The notes under the pieces are model-generated. The model searched no databases and was not told the origin of the DNA. It saw only the letters and a list, made by a program, of their open reading frames with translations. The translations under genes and the position numbers were made by a program. From positions 5,839,568 to 5,903,567 of the forward strand of contig NC_057925.1 in assembly GCF_018873765.1 (NCBI RefSeq): a DNA stretch of 64,000 bases, given 5' to 3'. The stretch's first letter is position 1. Every line of letters starts with the position of its first letter. This document shows positions 23,990 to 35,316 of this stretch, one piece after another. The DNA comes from Telopea speciosissima. Taxonomy: Eukaryota; Streptophyta; Magnoliopsida; Proteales; Proteaceae.

Positions 23990-24765
23990 TAAGGAGTGTC
24001 AATGGGTAAGAACTATCCGCTTGAAGATCCATGACAGATAAGACGAAGAAGAACTACCCGCCCAAAGATCCATGGGTAAAAGGTCCACGGGTCTCCTCAT
24101 GGAAGCAAGAAGAAGCTGGCACGCCTATCAGGTCAATCAACCTGTTAGCGCCAGCCCTATATACCCCAAGACATCACCTCTCACTAGGGGCAGCTGTATG
24201 ACAGAAGGCCTAAGCACATCAGAGGCTACCAAAAACAGTATTCCAATGGACATTACCGCTTTCCAATGGAAGAAACCACTCTCCAACTCACCATTGCATT
24301 TATGAGCCTCCCATGATGTTCATAAGAAAAGGGGACCTCACCCCCAACGAAGAACTCTCCACATCAAAAATGAAGAAACACTCCGTCTCCTCATCAGAGG
24401 AGGACTCTTCCATTGGTCACATCAAGACCTCTTTGTCGACATCACGCCCCAAGGGGATCGAGCCCTATAAATGGGAAGGCAACCCCCCTCACAAAGGAAA
24501 ATAGAAGAAGAACAAAGATAAGAAACACTACTGAACTCTTGAAACTGTCACTTGTTTCATCTATTTGCTAGAGAGACCTAACTTAAGCATCGGAGAATCC
24601 CCCGTTAATGCTCACCTCCCTTTGCCCGTTTGTTGTATTGTGCAGGTCTTTACCCTTGGTGGACCCGCTGGAGGTTTCTTAATGCAACACCACGTTAGCT
24701 TCAATCAGTTTTTCGAAATCGGAAAATTTCGATTTGGTATGTTTCCTCTTACATAAAATTACTAC
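23990..24765 (+). mobile_element. Gypsy-like LTR fragment
   Basis: Has a TATA box in CCCTATAAATGGG near 24465, an A-rich leader, then TAACTTAAGCATCGGAG near 24580, a sequence characteristic of plant Ty3-gypsy LTRs just after the transcription start. A stretch GTTTGTTGTATTGTGCAGG follows near 24630. The 24072-24504 frames carry no gag or pol motif. Confidence 0.55.
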
Positions 24766-25379
24766 TATACCATAGGACATTAATGTAAGTAACTATCAAT
24801 TTGGCACCCCACTGAATATCATCTAAACATTACCAAAAAAGGTGTTGGTTTATTCTTTGATCGCCTAACATTTTAAGAATTAAATTTAAAGAAATTGAAT
24901 ATCTTCTAGGATTGCTCCAATTTCAAAACACATTAAGTCAATCATCACAATGAATTTGGGGATACTTATGCTTGTTGCCATTAGACACTCATTTCCTCAA
25001 TGCATATGTAGTTTTGCAACAAACATTCTCACGATAGGGTACGGGAAAAATCACCACTCGTACGGAATCTCTATTTTTTGAAAATGGCTATCGAGAACAA
25101 AATGATTCAGCCATGTCAATCCCACTTGTATGTATTATTTGATAATAAACATACTAACATTATTGTCTAATTTGTTTGGTTTTCAAATTCTTTATTGTAT
25201 TCTATAAGCGCATCAACCACCTTGAACGATGCTTAATTTAAGTCCATCAGCATATTCATGAGAAAATGTATTCTTCCCTAAGCCTTTTTGTTTGGACCAT
25301 ATTTGGTTCGATGTGATGTTAAGAAAAGTTAAAACAAAAATAAATGAAAAACATTGTAATCAATTATGAAGTTATAAAA

Positions 25380-25547
25380 GGGAAATGGTTTCTGTGGGAG
25401 AGCATAGCCCTTGTGCTCAGGCATAGAGGGGGCGTAATGACTGCCCCATCCCATGAAAAGTGGAAATGCTCGTCTTGTTGATGTTTCCGTGTTTACCTCC
25501 ATAGTCCTTCGCACGCGCAGGCTCACCCTCACCCACAGAGAACTCTT
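25380..25547. mobile_element. MITE, family 3, copy 1
   Basis: About 168 bp, starting near GGGAAATGGTTTCTGTGGG and ending near CCCACAGAGAACTCTTCCTC, which are imperfect inverted termini. The centre carries GCGTAATGACTGCCCC and GTGGAAATGCTC. A second copy is at 32060-32215. The paralogous sequence at about 54275 lacks it, supporting insertion. Confidence 0.6.
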
Positions 25548-25596
25548 CCTCAATTATAAATCAATTAGTGTGATCTTATAAAAGAACTTTTTACTT

Positions 25597-25638
25597 TGTG
25601 TGTGTGTGTGTGTGTGCACGCACATGCATGCGTGCGCA
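25597..25638. repeat. 42-bp alternating pyrimidine-purine tract
   Basis: A (TG)n run of ten units passes without a break into CACGCACATGCATGCGTGCGCA, so strict pyrimidine-purine alternation lasts 42 bp. Such tracts favour left-handed Z-DNA under torsional stress. Confidence 0.9.
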
Positions 25639-26344
25639 ACTCTACAATGCACAGAAGAATTATAAATGAAAACTAAATGTAAGTGCATGAATTAAGTGCG
25701 ATATTGCATTAAGTTAAGATTTTTTGACAAAAACATTCAACATATATGGCATGCAAACAATAATATCTAGTTATGGGTTTAGGGTATAGGATATAGGATA
25801 TAGAGTTTAGGGTATAGGGTTATACCCGTGCTCAAAAACTCGGGTTAATTTGAATTTTTGGTTATAGGTCTAGAGCCCGAGGTCATAGCTACCAGTACCT
25901 TGTGGAACATTGACCGAATGATCGAGATAAATGACGTAAGCCCATTGGTGAGATCCTAAAATGGGTATTTTCATTTCATTTTATTATTAGAAAAAATATT
26001 ATTTCATTTAAGTCATTGATATAAAAAGGATAAAACTGTCTTTTTCCTTTCAAAACTAACACCTCACTGACATCATGAATCAAGAAATACATAAAAATTG
26101 AAACTACGAGAGATGTTCTGTTATTGTTTCAAACATGAGGGGTGCATATAATTTGCTCATGATGTTCTTCTAGTCGAAACTTGCGAAATTATCAAATTAT
26201 GATCAAAACATCTAAAAAATCATAACATTTTTAAAAATCATCTTTCAACTCGTTTCGCCGTACACGTTTTATTATACCAGATTTTTTAAATTTATTATTG
26301 CCATCTGACCCGTTTAATTGCCGTATGTTTCTGTTGTCGTTTTA

Positions 26345-27497
26345 AAATCCTAACCCTCACTTTCCTCCCTCATTTCTTCCCCTCCTCCCACTCTCCCAGC
26401 GCCGCCAGAGCAGCGGCAGCACCTAAAGTCGTGCTTGAGCAGCAACGTAACACCGTGGAGTGGTGTGGAGTCTGTGGACTGTAGAGCCGAGCAGCGACCT
26501 TCGGGAAACAGGTTAGAAATCTTAAAACCTCTCTCTCTATTATCTCCCACACTCTGTGGGCTACACCGGCGTGCGACACTGTAGTGCTCCATGGTTAAAT
26601 GCCCTCAAATATTAATATCTGTCTCAAATTTCTTATGGGTTCCTAGCCTCTTGAGTTGCAATGCCAAAGAGGGAGAGAGGGAGTAAATCGCTTACAATGA
26701 ATATTGTCTGTCTAGGAGTAAATCCCAAGCCTCCTGGGTTGCAATGTCTCGAATTTCTCTGTCCCTGTTGTTGCCTGCTTTAACAATATTGTTAGTACAT
26801 CCTTTCGGAGATTTGCATGCTGTAATTCTATATGATGCAACTTGTAATCTGTAATTTTGTATATTGCAACGTTTCTTTTCTTTTTTTTCTTTTTTTTAGA
26901 ATTCTGTATGCAGTCTGTTAATCCCTTCTGAAAGTTTAGCAATTTATAGTCCAATTCTTTAATAATCGGTTCCTTCTGAGATTGAAATAATTTTAGTTAT
27001 TGTTACTTGATATGTTTAATTCAAATAAACTCCTTGGAAGTGCTATAGTTGATTCTGATATTGGAGTGATGTATTTTGGATCTTTTATTGATCTTTGGAT
27101 GATGTGTTTTGGATTGTGAAATTTGGAATGGAATATGGATACTATCTGCATTTATTTTGGCTGTTATAATTTGCTTTGAAATTTGGATGCAGGCATTTAG
27201 GTAATTATTTCTCAATGTGTGCTCGTATATTGTTCAAATTTAGACCTTTAAAACTTTTACCATCTGTTTTCATTTTTTAGCCGTTCTTGAAATATTTGAC
27301 CGTATACCGAACACCCTTTTTTGCCGTTCTTGTTTTAACTGTGGGTAGGGCAATGTCAACCTTGAATCTTTTGCTGGTACCCAGGTTTTTGTGTAAACTT
27401 GTCTCTCACTCTCTCTTCTGTTTGCTCACTTTGCATGCGCTGTGAGTGCGTCTCTGTGCCTTAATAGACTGATTCCACTTTGTTATAGGGAAGAATC
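26345..27497 (+). promoter_or_regulatory. IMP3 leader with probable 5'-UTR intron
   Basis: Just before the IMP3 ATG the sequence TTTGTTATAG/GGAAGAATC looks like a 3' splice site, and GGGAAACAG/GTTAGAAAT at 26511/26512 looks like a matching donor. If used, an intron of about 980 bp lies wholly in the 5' UTR, with a first non-coding exon near 26380-26511. TTTTAAAATCCTAACCCTC at about 26340 is a weak relative of the telo-box found upstream of ribosome-biogenesis genes. All inferred. Confidence 0.4.
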
Positions 27498-30400
27498 ATG
27501 AGGAAGCTGAAGTTCCATGAGAAGAAGCTTCTGAAGAAGGTGAATTTTCTAGAATGGAAGAGGGAAGGTGGACATAGGGAGGCTTATGTTATGCATCGTT
27601 ACCATGTAACTGGACGGGATGACTACAAAAAGTAATTTCTTCTACTCTCAAGTGATTTTCTCGCTTCGATTATAAAATTCAATTATTTGATTTGCGTTTT
27701 GAAGTTTCAATCAGTGTTCAATATTAGAGGAGGAAAAGAACAAAGGAGGTCTTTTGAGTTGTGGGTTCACAATTTTATATCATTTCTCTTGCCTGTTATA
27801 TCTAGATTTTGAAGAGTTTTAATAGGTTTAATGCTTCTTTTGTATTTTAGATATTCGGGTTTATGTAGAATGGTGCCGAAGCTCGTGAACATCTTGAAGC
27901 AGATGGACCCACGAGATCCTTTTCGGATCGAGATGACTGAAATGCTCCTGGAAAAGCTGTGAGTTTTGCTTAGTTTCTAGTGAACTGTCCAAACGGAATT
28001 TTTAATGTATAAATGTTAGTTTTTTGGACTCTCAGTCTCACATCTATTGATTCTTTTATTTCTATTTCTAATTTCTTTACTTTACATTATTGTACAATTT
28101 GTTCTTTGTCACTTCAACCACACTTCCTTTGTTACTGTAAACTAAATGTTTTTATCTAGAAACAAAAGGGAACCAATTCACTTTCCTCACCATAATATCA
28201 CACTTATAAGTGCTATGAGTCTTCTTAACTGGCTTTGTTGCCCACTACTCAGCCTTATCCCAACTAAATGGGGTCGGCTACATGGATCCTTACACTCCAA
28301 TCAACTCTATTCGACGTCATACTTGATACAAGGCCTAAGCTATGCATGTCTTCCTTACCACTTCTCCTAGAGTCATTTTAGGTCTCCCTGGCTCTTTTAG
28401 CCTTCAATATGAATCAAATCACTTCTCTCTACTGGAGCATCTAAAGGCTTCCATTGAACATGGCCCTGCCACCTCAAACGACTTTCTTGTAGCTTATCAT
28501 GTATCGGAGCTACTCCTAAATCAGCTCTAATATGATCATTCCTAGTTTTGCTACACATTCATCTCAATATACACATCTCAGCTACATTGAGTTTATCTAT
28601 AGGATGCTTCTTGACTGCCCAGCATTCCGCACCATGCGTCATAGCCGGTCGTATGACTGTCCTATAAAAATTTCCTTTAAGTTTTAAAGGAATACGTCAA
28701 TCACACAACACTAAGGATGCATCTTTCCACTTCATCCATCCTATTTTAATTCTCTGTGAAACTTCATCCTTTATATCACCTTCTTTATTTATGTGGCTGA
28801 GAGTACCATCAAAGGGAAAGCCCAATTAGGGAACTACACTCTCAAAGTATGGGATGGATCTGTCGGCCATAACTGGAGTTAGAAGGGCTGAGATATGCTG
28901 CAGAGTGCAGAGAAAATTCAAACAGAACTGTACCGCAGGTAGGGATAAAACCTTCAGTCCCTGTTCTTAGTATTGGATCGATGGGAGCATCTCGTCAATT
29001 TGTTTAACAGCAGCACAATTTGTTTAGGCGACCCAAGGTGCTGGAGAGGGTAAAAAAGCAAGCCGACACCAAGTAGGCGACCAAGGCGTCCAAGGTGCCC
29101 CGCTTAGGCAACCAAATCAACCAAAGCGCCTGGACGCCTAGGCGTCGACTAGACGCCTTGACAACTATGGGGACTAGTAGCAGTAATAAAAAATAGAAAC
29201 AAGAAGAAGGAAGAAGGATATGTAGGTATCTCACTTACTGCAGAGAAGTTATCCCAGCTACCTCCAACTTGGAATCCCACCAGGAACACTGCTTCTCAGG
29301 CCATTTAATACAATTGCTCATCAGAACTTGTGTTGAATCTTGAATTAAACTTGCTTTTATTTCGTTTGCTATTTTTTTTATTAGGAGAGGGTTCCCCTCA
29401 ACGCCAGTGCAGGGAGGAATCTGCATGCCACACCAATGACAATGCAGAGAATGGTGTCATCCACACAGGACTCTCATGGGTCAGGAGACCGATTGGAATC
29501 TGCACTCTGGTATTGTGCACCTTACTTAGTTGCTAGTGCTAGTGATATTGAATCCCAAGTATTTAGTGGTGGAGGGCCAGTTAGGAGAAGAGAGGAAGCT
29601 GGGGAAAATCAGAGTTGCAGGGGAAATAGTAGCACAATTTCACTCTTGCAGGGTATAAACTGAGGGTAAACCCAGAAAACTGAATGTGATCAGAACGCCA
29701 ACCAATAGTCAACTGTAAGGTCTCAAATTCCAGTCGGGTTTAGTTCTTAATAGGATGAAATAACTCTCAAAATTACAGTGCAAACTCATTGGGCTGATTT
29801 CAGTTTACCCGTTTCCTGATTTAGGGCACAATTAGGAGATTTCTTGTAGAGCACACAATTGATTACAGAACATCGTTTCTTCTTCATCAAATGGAGGTCC
29901 TTGGATGATGGATTGATCCCCAAAAGATCAGCCACAACTGATCACTGGTGGCTGAGATCGACTGGCCTTAAGGTTTTGGGGAGAATCCCCAAATCTGAAG
30001 AATCACAGGTGCTTGTATGGTTCCTCAGATCAGCAACTATAACCACAGAAACTTGATCTTCAATATGGGTTTCAATTGAAGAAACCAGTAGCGTCCAATA
30101 GGCTCAAATGATCTCAGCTATGCCCAGAATAAACCCAGAACAAGGGAGAAAAAGGTATTGATTGGGAAGGGAAAAAGGAAGAAGAAGAATGGGTATAGAA
30201 TGGGTTTAGCTTCTCACTCTGCCCTGGGCCTCTCACCTCACTGCATCTCACAGCCAAAGTTTGCAACAAACTTGCTTCTCTAATCTCAAAATCGTGACCA
30301 TCTGTCCAGCCCCTTCTCTTTATTTATATTGATGCATGGATTGCAAAAAGAGAAAGTATCTAGAAAGTCTCGTACAAGGAAATAATTGAGACTTGATCCC

Positions 30401-33400
30401 TACGTAATAAATTCCTAACTTAGTCTAAACCAACTAAAAGGAACAGAGGACTGAAATAAAAATAGAAACTTCTAATTCAGCCAAGGTTACAAAAATAGTA
30501 ACTTAAAATAGAAACTAAATCTAACTATGGCTGTTGCATGAATAAGGAAAGGACAAAAATGGATGCTAATAAAAAATACAAGGTTGATTATTCCTCCTCC
30601 ACGTAAACTGCCTTGGACCCCACTGAATCTTCTAGAACCATTGCCCACTCAAGGAAAATATGGGTTGGGACACTGTTCACGTGAACAGTGTTTTGGGCTT
30701 CAATTCAATCTCCACAAGCTGTCTTGAGTCCCATGCGAGATCTGAAAATACTCTTTCAGTTGCTGGCTTGATGGGGCAGAGTATGAACCAAGATATGGCA
30801 GAATTCGAATGGGAATTAATGGGCAGAATTCAACCAATGAGATGGGCCAAATATTTTGGCCTACTTGATACTTGATAGCCCTATCGATGGACTTGGACTG
30901 CATCATGGAGATATTCCAGAGAAGACCATGACTGCAATTGAAGTTGGAGTTTTGAAGCGGCAAGAGAAGATTTCGATTGAACCTACACAATTTGACAATT
31001 ATATTATGGAAATTAAGACCATTGGAAATTAGAGAAGGCTACAGGTTCATCCGTTCTGAGGAAGATGATATGGATCCATCTTGGGAGCAAAAGCTTGTGA
31101 AGCGCTACTATGACAAACTGTTCAAAGAGTATCCTTTGCAAATCTATACATCCTAGTGTTGGATTACTGAATCATTTGATTTAGTGATTCAGAATTATGA
31201 TGATGATTTATGTGGGTTGTTGCATTGCATAATATGATCTGTCCACAATTGTTGTAGGGTTTAAGGCATAGTTATCAAGGCGGGAATGCGACCATGGCGT
31301 TTTAGAGGGGCAAAATTCAAGGCGACACCGCCATGGCGGCAAGGCGTCCAAGGTGACCAAGGAGCCTGGACGCCATGGCGACGCCTTGATAACTATGGTT
31401 TAAGGGTTATGGAAAGTGTTACAGGTAAATGTCTCTATGATTTAATTCACCCCCACCCTCTGGATAAATCCATTTCTGCTCTTTTGTGTCAAATTTTTGG
31501 ATTTTGGATCATTTGGTTATGATTAACAAAAATCATAGCCGACCCCATTAAGTTGGGATAAGGCTGAGTTGTTGATTTTGTTCTCCCCCCTTCAAATTTT
31601 GAACATGGCAAAGTTTGCCAATCTTGATTTTGATTGTGAGAGTGCTGGAACATCATACCATTAAATCTGAGGATCATGGATATTGTTCGAGTGGTGGAGA
31701 TTCTCCCTCATTATAAGACTCGATGATGAATCTTTGTAATAAGGATGGAATAATGCAGACCCGATTTAAATTTGGGTCATGCGTTAGTAATGGTTTGGGT
31801 TGGGCTTTAGTTTGTGGTCTTTATTATTGTAATGGGATGAAAGCATAAAGCCCAAAGTGGGGGGTCTTGAGCAGAGCACAAAAATTAATATTTTATTAGT
31901 GGGTCTCATGGATGGAGTCATCCTATTTTAGCTGTCCTAGAATCCTATTGTTAGTAATGTTAGGCAGCTAGAGTCTTTGTTAGAAAAGTTGACTAGCTGT
32001 CCATGAGTCCTAGATTTTGAAGTCTATTAAGCTAGTTTTAAATTAGGGAAAAAGAAGCCTGAAAGGCAGCATGGCCCCTACACCCAAACAAAGGTGAGGG
32101 CGAAGTGACCGCCCCGCCCCCCATGGAAGGTGGAAATCCCACTGCTGTTGATGCTTCCGCTCACACTCCCATTGGCGCTGGGGCCACACTGCTTTTTAGG
32201 GAACCCTCTCCCTTTAAATTTTTAGGAAAGTCTAAGATATTATATTTTATTAGAAATTGAGTTGATCTAGAATCTTTTGTTTTCTTCAGATAAGCATCAT
32301 ACCCCCATACGGTGGATTGGATTTGAGTTGGTAATGAAAGTTTGAGTTGTTTGGTAGTTGGCTAAGTTGTCTCTTCTCTCCCCTCAGTCCTCACCCACCC
32401 CCAGTATCACTCCTCTCTCTTCTCTTTCTTTTTCCTATCTTTCTATTTCTCCCTCATCCCCCACGGTAAGCTTTCTCCCTGTTTTCATCTGTCTCTCTCC
32501 TACTATTTCTCCTCTTCTAATCGACGACCTTCTCTCTCTCTCTTTTATCCATTGTTCTAGTTTCAGATCCTATCTTTTTTGGAAATATATATTTTTTTCC
32601 CTCTTCCCTCTCATTAGTCCACCCATTGACCACCTCTTTCTTCCCTCTCAACTTCTCCCATCAATTCAGTTATTGGGATTTTTTTTCTGCTTTTAATTTT
32701 GAAAATTTGTTGTTAAGATCCTGTAGTTACCATATTAAATGCTAACCGTTAGATCGAAGATCAAATCTTTGCAGCCTGAACCATCAGATCTGAATCTTAT
32801 CATCCTATTTCCATCCGTTGGCCCATTACCTCAGACCAATCAGATCCATCATATCTAATTGGTCTGCACCACAAATCTAATCCTAAACCTATCTATACAA
32901 CAGTCAGAATTGCCACATAATCCCGCCAAGTAGCTTAAATTGGTGAGCCACCCTGATAAGCTTATCAGGTTGGTTCATCTAAAATGACTTGCCTTTTTAT
33001 TTTTGGATAAACAATAGATGCAGAGAAAACCTGATTTTGTCTTTATGTTTACTTCTTTTTAATTAATGCCATTGGAATTTTACACACAACACAGTCAAAG
33101 TACATCAGAATACTTGAGCCTGCTTAATTTCACTGACAATTAGTCCATACTTATCTTTTTCCACATATTTCTTTTGATGCTGTTCTCATATCAATGCCAG
33201 CTATAATATCGGCGTGATTCCCTCCAGAAAGAGCTTGGCTTTGTGTGATCGCTTGTCTGTGTCGTCCTTTTGCAGGTATGCATTCTTCCAATGCATTTAG
33301 ATTCTCTCGTAAATCCTTTCTTTGAAAGTTACAAATATGGGGATCCTATGCAGTTATCCTCTCCTGGTGACTGATGATGTGAAGGATATTCTACTTTGTT

Positions 33401-33732
33401 TTCCATCTCCATCTTTTAGTGATGCCTATTATCAGCAGCCTTAAGTCTATTAGGTTGTTATGCTGACAGCTTTTGCCTTATCATTTGTGTATGTTTGCAG
33501 GCGCAGACTATCAACTGTCCTGGTGAGGTTGAAATTTGCAGAGCACTTGAAAGAAGCAGTAACATATATTGAACAGGGGCATATTAGAGTGGGTCCAGAA
33601 ACAGTTACTGACCCAGCATTTCTTGTGACGAGGAACATGGAAGACTTTGTTACATGGGTAGATTCATCAAAGATAAAGAGGAAGGTGTTAGAGTACAATG
33701 AGAAGTTGGATGATTATGATGCAATGAACTGA
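27498..33732 (+). CDS. IMP3: U3 snoRNP protein IMP3, 4 exons
   Basis: Exons: 27498-27631, 27851-27958, 33201-33275, 33501-33732, all introns in phase 2; 182 aa, the usual length of plant IMP3. The protein starts [17 protein letters not shown] and contains [18 protein letters not shown], typical of the IMP3/uS4-like family. The C-terminal half (from about residue 107, [19 protein letters not shown]) is an S4 RNA-binding domain including the [13 protein letters not shown] loop. IMP3 works in the nucleolus with MPP10 and IMP4 in the small-subunit processome and promotes U3 snoRNA pairing with pre-18S rRNA. Intron 2 is 5242 bp and filled with a LINE fragment, MITEs, an LTR-like segment and an isolated exon of a FRA10AC1 homologue, all non-disruptive because exon ends and frame are intact. 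The other introns are about 220 bp. The start is fixed by family conservation. Confidence 0.95.
28225..28800 (-). mobile_element. LINE reverse-transcriptase 3' fragment, IMP3 intron 2
   Basis: On the minus strand the translation includes [26 protein letters not shown] and [13 protein letters not shown], conserved C-terminal segments of plant non-LTR retrotransposon polyproteins. Stops interrupt the frame, so it is dead. The 3' end carries GTAGCCGACCCCATTTAG and GGATAAGGCTGAG, the tail found elsewhere in the window. Confidence 0.85.
29025..29167. mobile_element. MITE, family 2, truncated copy
   Basis: The right end CGCCTTGACAACTATG matches the family 2 terminus and the interior (GGCGACCAAGGCGTCCAAGG) is alike, but the left CATAGTTATC end is missing. 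No target duplication. Confidence 0.7.
29577..30660 (-). mobile_element. LTR-like segment related to the 18.6/19.5-kb LTRs
   Basis: The left edge TGGTGGAGGGCCAG with the following CAGAGTTGCAGGGG matches the edges of the LTRs at 18601 and 19472. Beyond about 100 bp the resemblance fades. The remainder has polyA-like and TTTATTTATATTGATGC stretches but no coding region. The right boundary is not defined. Confidence 0.4.
31031..31128 (+). pseudogene. Isolated exon of a FRA10AC1-family gene with U12-type donor
   Basis: Reads [20 protein letters not shown] then [13 protein letters not shown], without stop or frameshift. This is the conserved segment of FRA10AC1 homologues, a nuclear protein family of eukaryotes. 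Right after AAA GA comes GTATCCTTT at 31129-31137, a perfect U12-type (minor spliceosome) 5' splice site. Upstream an AG (31031-31032) could serve as acceptor. No other FRA10AC1 exon (such as the later cysteine-containing part) was seen in the window, so it reads as a relic inside IMP3 intron 2, on the same strand as IMP3. It could come from a TE-mediated gene-fragment capture or from a former neighbouring gene. Confidence 0.75.
31267..31397. mobile_element. MITE, family 2, intact copy in IMP3 intron 2
   Basis: 131 bp with perfect 16-bp inverted termini CATAGTTATCAAGGCG ... CGCCTTGATAACTATG, flanked by identical GTTTAAGG repeats at 31259-31266 and 31398-31405. The interior repeats GCGACC/CCATGGCG words. 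It is the best-preserved copy in the window. Confidence 0.9.
31534..31574 (+). mobile_element. LINE/SINE 3' tail remnant
   Basis: CATAGCCGACCCCATTAAG followed by TTGGGATAAGGCTGAGTTG matches the tail of the LINE at 28225-28800 and the one in the SINE at 41057-41227. The 5' part is missing. Confidence 0.7.
32060..32215. mobile_element. MITE, family 3, copy 2
   Basis: Shares GGGCGAAGTGACCGCCCC and GGTGGAAATCCCACTG with the copy at 25380-25547, as well as a GTTGATGCTTCCG block. The ends are eroded. Downstream (32340-32700) is a CT-rich stretch without a gene. Confidence 0.55.
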
Positions 33733-34619
33733 GCATGCATGTTCTTTCATCTACTTGAGTGGTCCTGTTATTGTTCCAGTTTCAATATCATGTGGTAAGT
33801 TAATGAGGGTATTGGAAATGAATCACATAGAGGTTGGATTGTCCACCATGCAATGGATATGTTGAGATCATCTGGTTTAAGAAATGGATGATGTGCAAGT
33901 GATTCAAATTGTGCACTGCAGTGCAGTATTAAGTAATTCAAATTAGCCATCAAAGTTGTAAAAGGGAAAGGAGGGAGGGGGGAGAGAGAAAAAACTTCTC
34001 CCAAGTTGGTTGACCAAAACTATTGATTTTCTACCAAAAATTACTCTTTGGGGAGGTACATTGGTGCTGACGTTTCATCTTTGCTAAACACGGACCTCAT
34101 TGGTTTCAATGGGAAAAGGTATGGATCAGGACTTGGAATTACAATTTAGGAACTCTAGTTTCTGTTATGGTTTCTTTATTGTAGAAACTTAGCCAATATT
34201 TTAGTCTGTCTCTTAGTCACATTATTATGCTTGTGGTATCAATATAACATATGAATTCCAGAACTACGTATTGGATAATTGTGGTTGTATTGGAAGAATG
34301 CAGAGGTAGAGTCTGGGTTTGATGGATCAGCTTAGTTAGAATCAATATGCCATTGTAGCCTAAGACATTCTCTGTTAACCTTTTAAATACAATAAACAAG
34401 ATTTCTCTTCAATAACTTGGCAAATAATTTCACCAGCTACTACATGCTTACTTGTGAAGCCCTCTTTTTCCTGTGCTTCCAACTGCTGTAGCAATCAACT
34501 GTGTTTTGCACCTAACAAAATCTATCTTCCTTTGGCTCTACTACCATCATGTAAAAGTGAGGAGTTTTGTCATTTTCTGCACAGTTCCCTTCTACCAGAA
34601 AAGCAGAGAGGAGCAAGCA

Positions 34620-34830
34620 TGGTTCTAAGTATCGGTATCGTATTGACGCATACGAATCGGTATTTCCTGTACTTGATACTGATACGATACTATACAGATC
34701 GGAAATGTTTGGCCAGAAAGTTTTATTTTTTGGATATTTACGCAATGCAGGCATGATACAGCCCAATCTGTATTGTATTGGTACCAGTATTGAAAGCGAT
34801 TGATACGGCCACCAATACCTATAACAATGG
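34620..34830. repeat. GATACG/CGTATC-rich interspersed repeat
   Basis: Starts GGTTCTAAGTATCGGTATCG and contains GATACTGATACGATAC and complementary words, so it can fold on itself. Weaker relatives at about 1860-2045 and 41250-41330. Such sequences are common MITE-like repeats in plants. Confidence 0.55.
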
Positions 34831-35316
34831 GAAAGAGTAACCTTTAATATACTGGAGGGGGAGTACTTTTCAGCTTTGCTGGATCAGACCATTTACTAAT
34901 AGTAGTAAGGAACAGAAAAGAATAATGTAGAATGATTGAAAGCTTACATTGTTAAGTAAATAGGAGAAATGAATTAAGGTTTGTCTTAGCCAGTTTCAAA
35001 TATTAGCTATCATGTGGCACATATCAAATGGGACCCTAGTTCTGTCTTTTCCTTACATATCAATTTTGTGTTTGTTTGGTATTCATTCTTGGAATGTATT
35101 CTAGGTTAGTAATGCATTCCAAAAAAAATCTATGTTAGGCTCTATATCTACTTATTGGATGTCTGTGTTTGTTGGTTCCCCAAAAAGGTTTGTCAAATGT
35201 TTGATTCCATCAACTTGGCTTTGAGAAAGGTGTGGAGTGTGGAAGTAGGCAATGGTCTCTTCTGTCCTGGTCTAGGTTATATATTCCAAAGATGATTTGA
35301 GAAGGGGGGGGGGGGG

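Larger units (their letters stand above)
24900..25740. repeat. Dispersed repeat related to 53900-54440
   Basis: Long stretches align with 53900-54440, for example TTTGTTTGGTTTTCAAAT and TGATGTTAAGAAAAG-like ends. The copy here is interrupted by the MITE at 25380-25547 and by the TG tract at 25597-25638, both missing from the other copy. The homology has no coding content. Confidence 0.6.
21978..26344. other. Intergenic region between divergent JMJ30 and IMP3
   Basis: JMJ30 (minus) and IMP3 (plus) are transcribed away from this interval, so both promoters lie at its edges. It also holds a (GGT)n run, a GC-rich interspersed repeat at 23066-23668, a gypsy-like LTR at 23990-24765, and a dispersed repeat at 24900-25740 interrupted by a MITE. 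I see no protein-coding gene. Confidence 0.6.

Noticed and set aside
32358-32696. 112-codon frame rich in Ser/Pro/Leu
   Set aside because: Produced by a CT-rich tract inside the IMP3 intron; low-complexity protein without homology.
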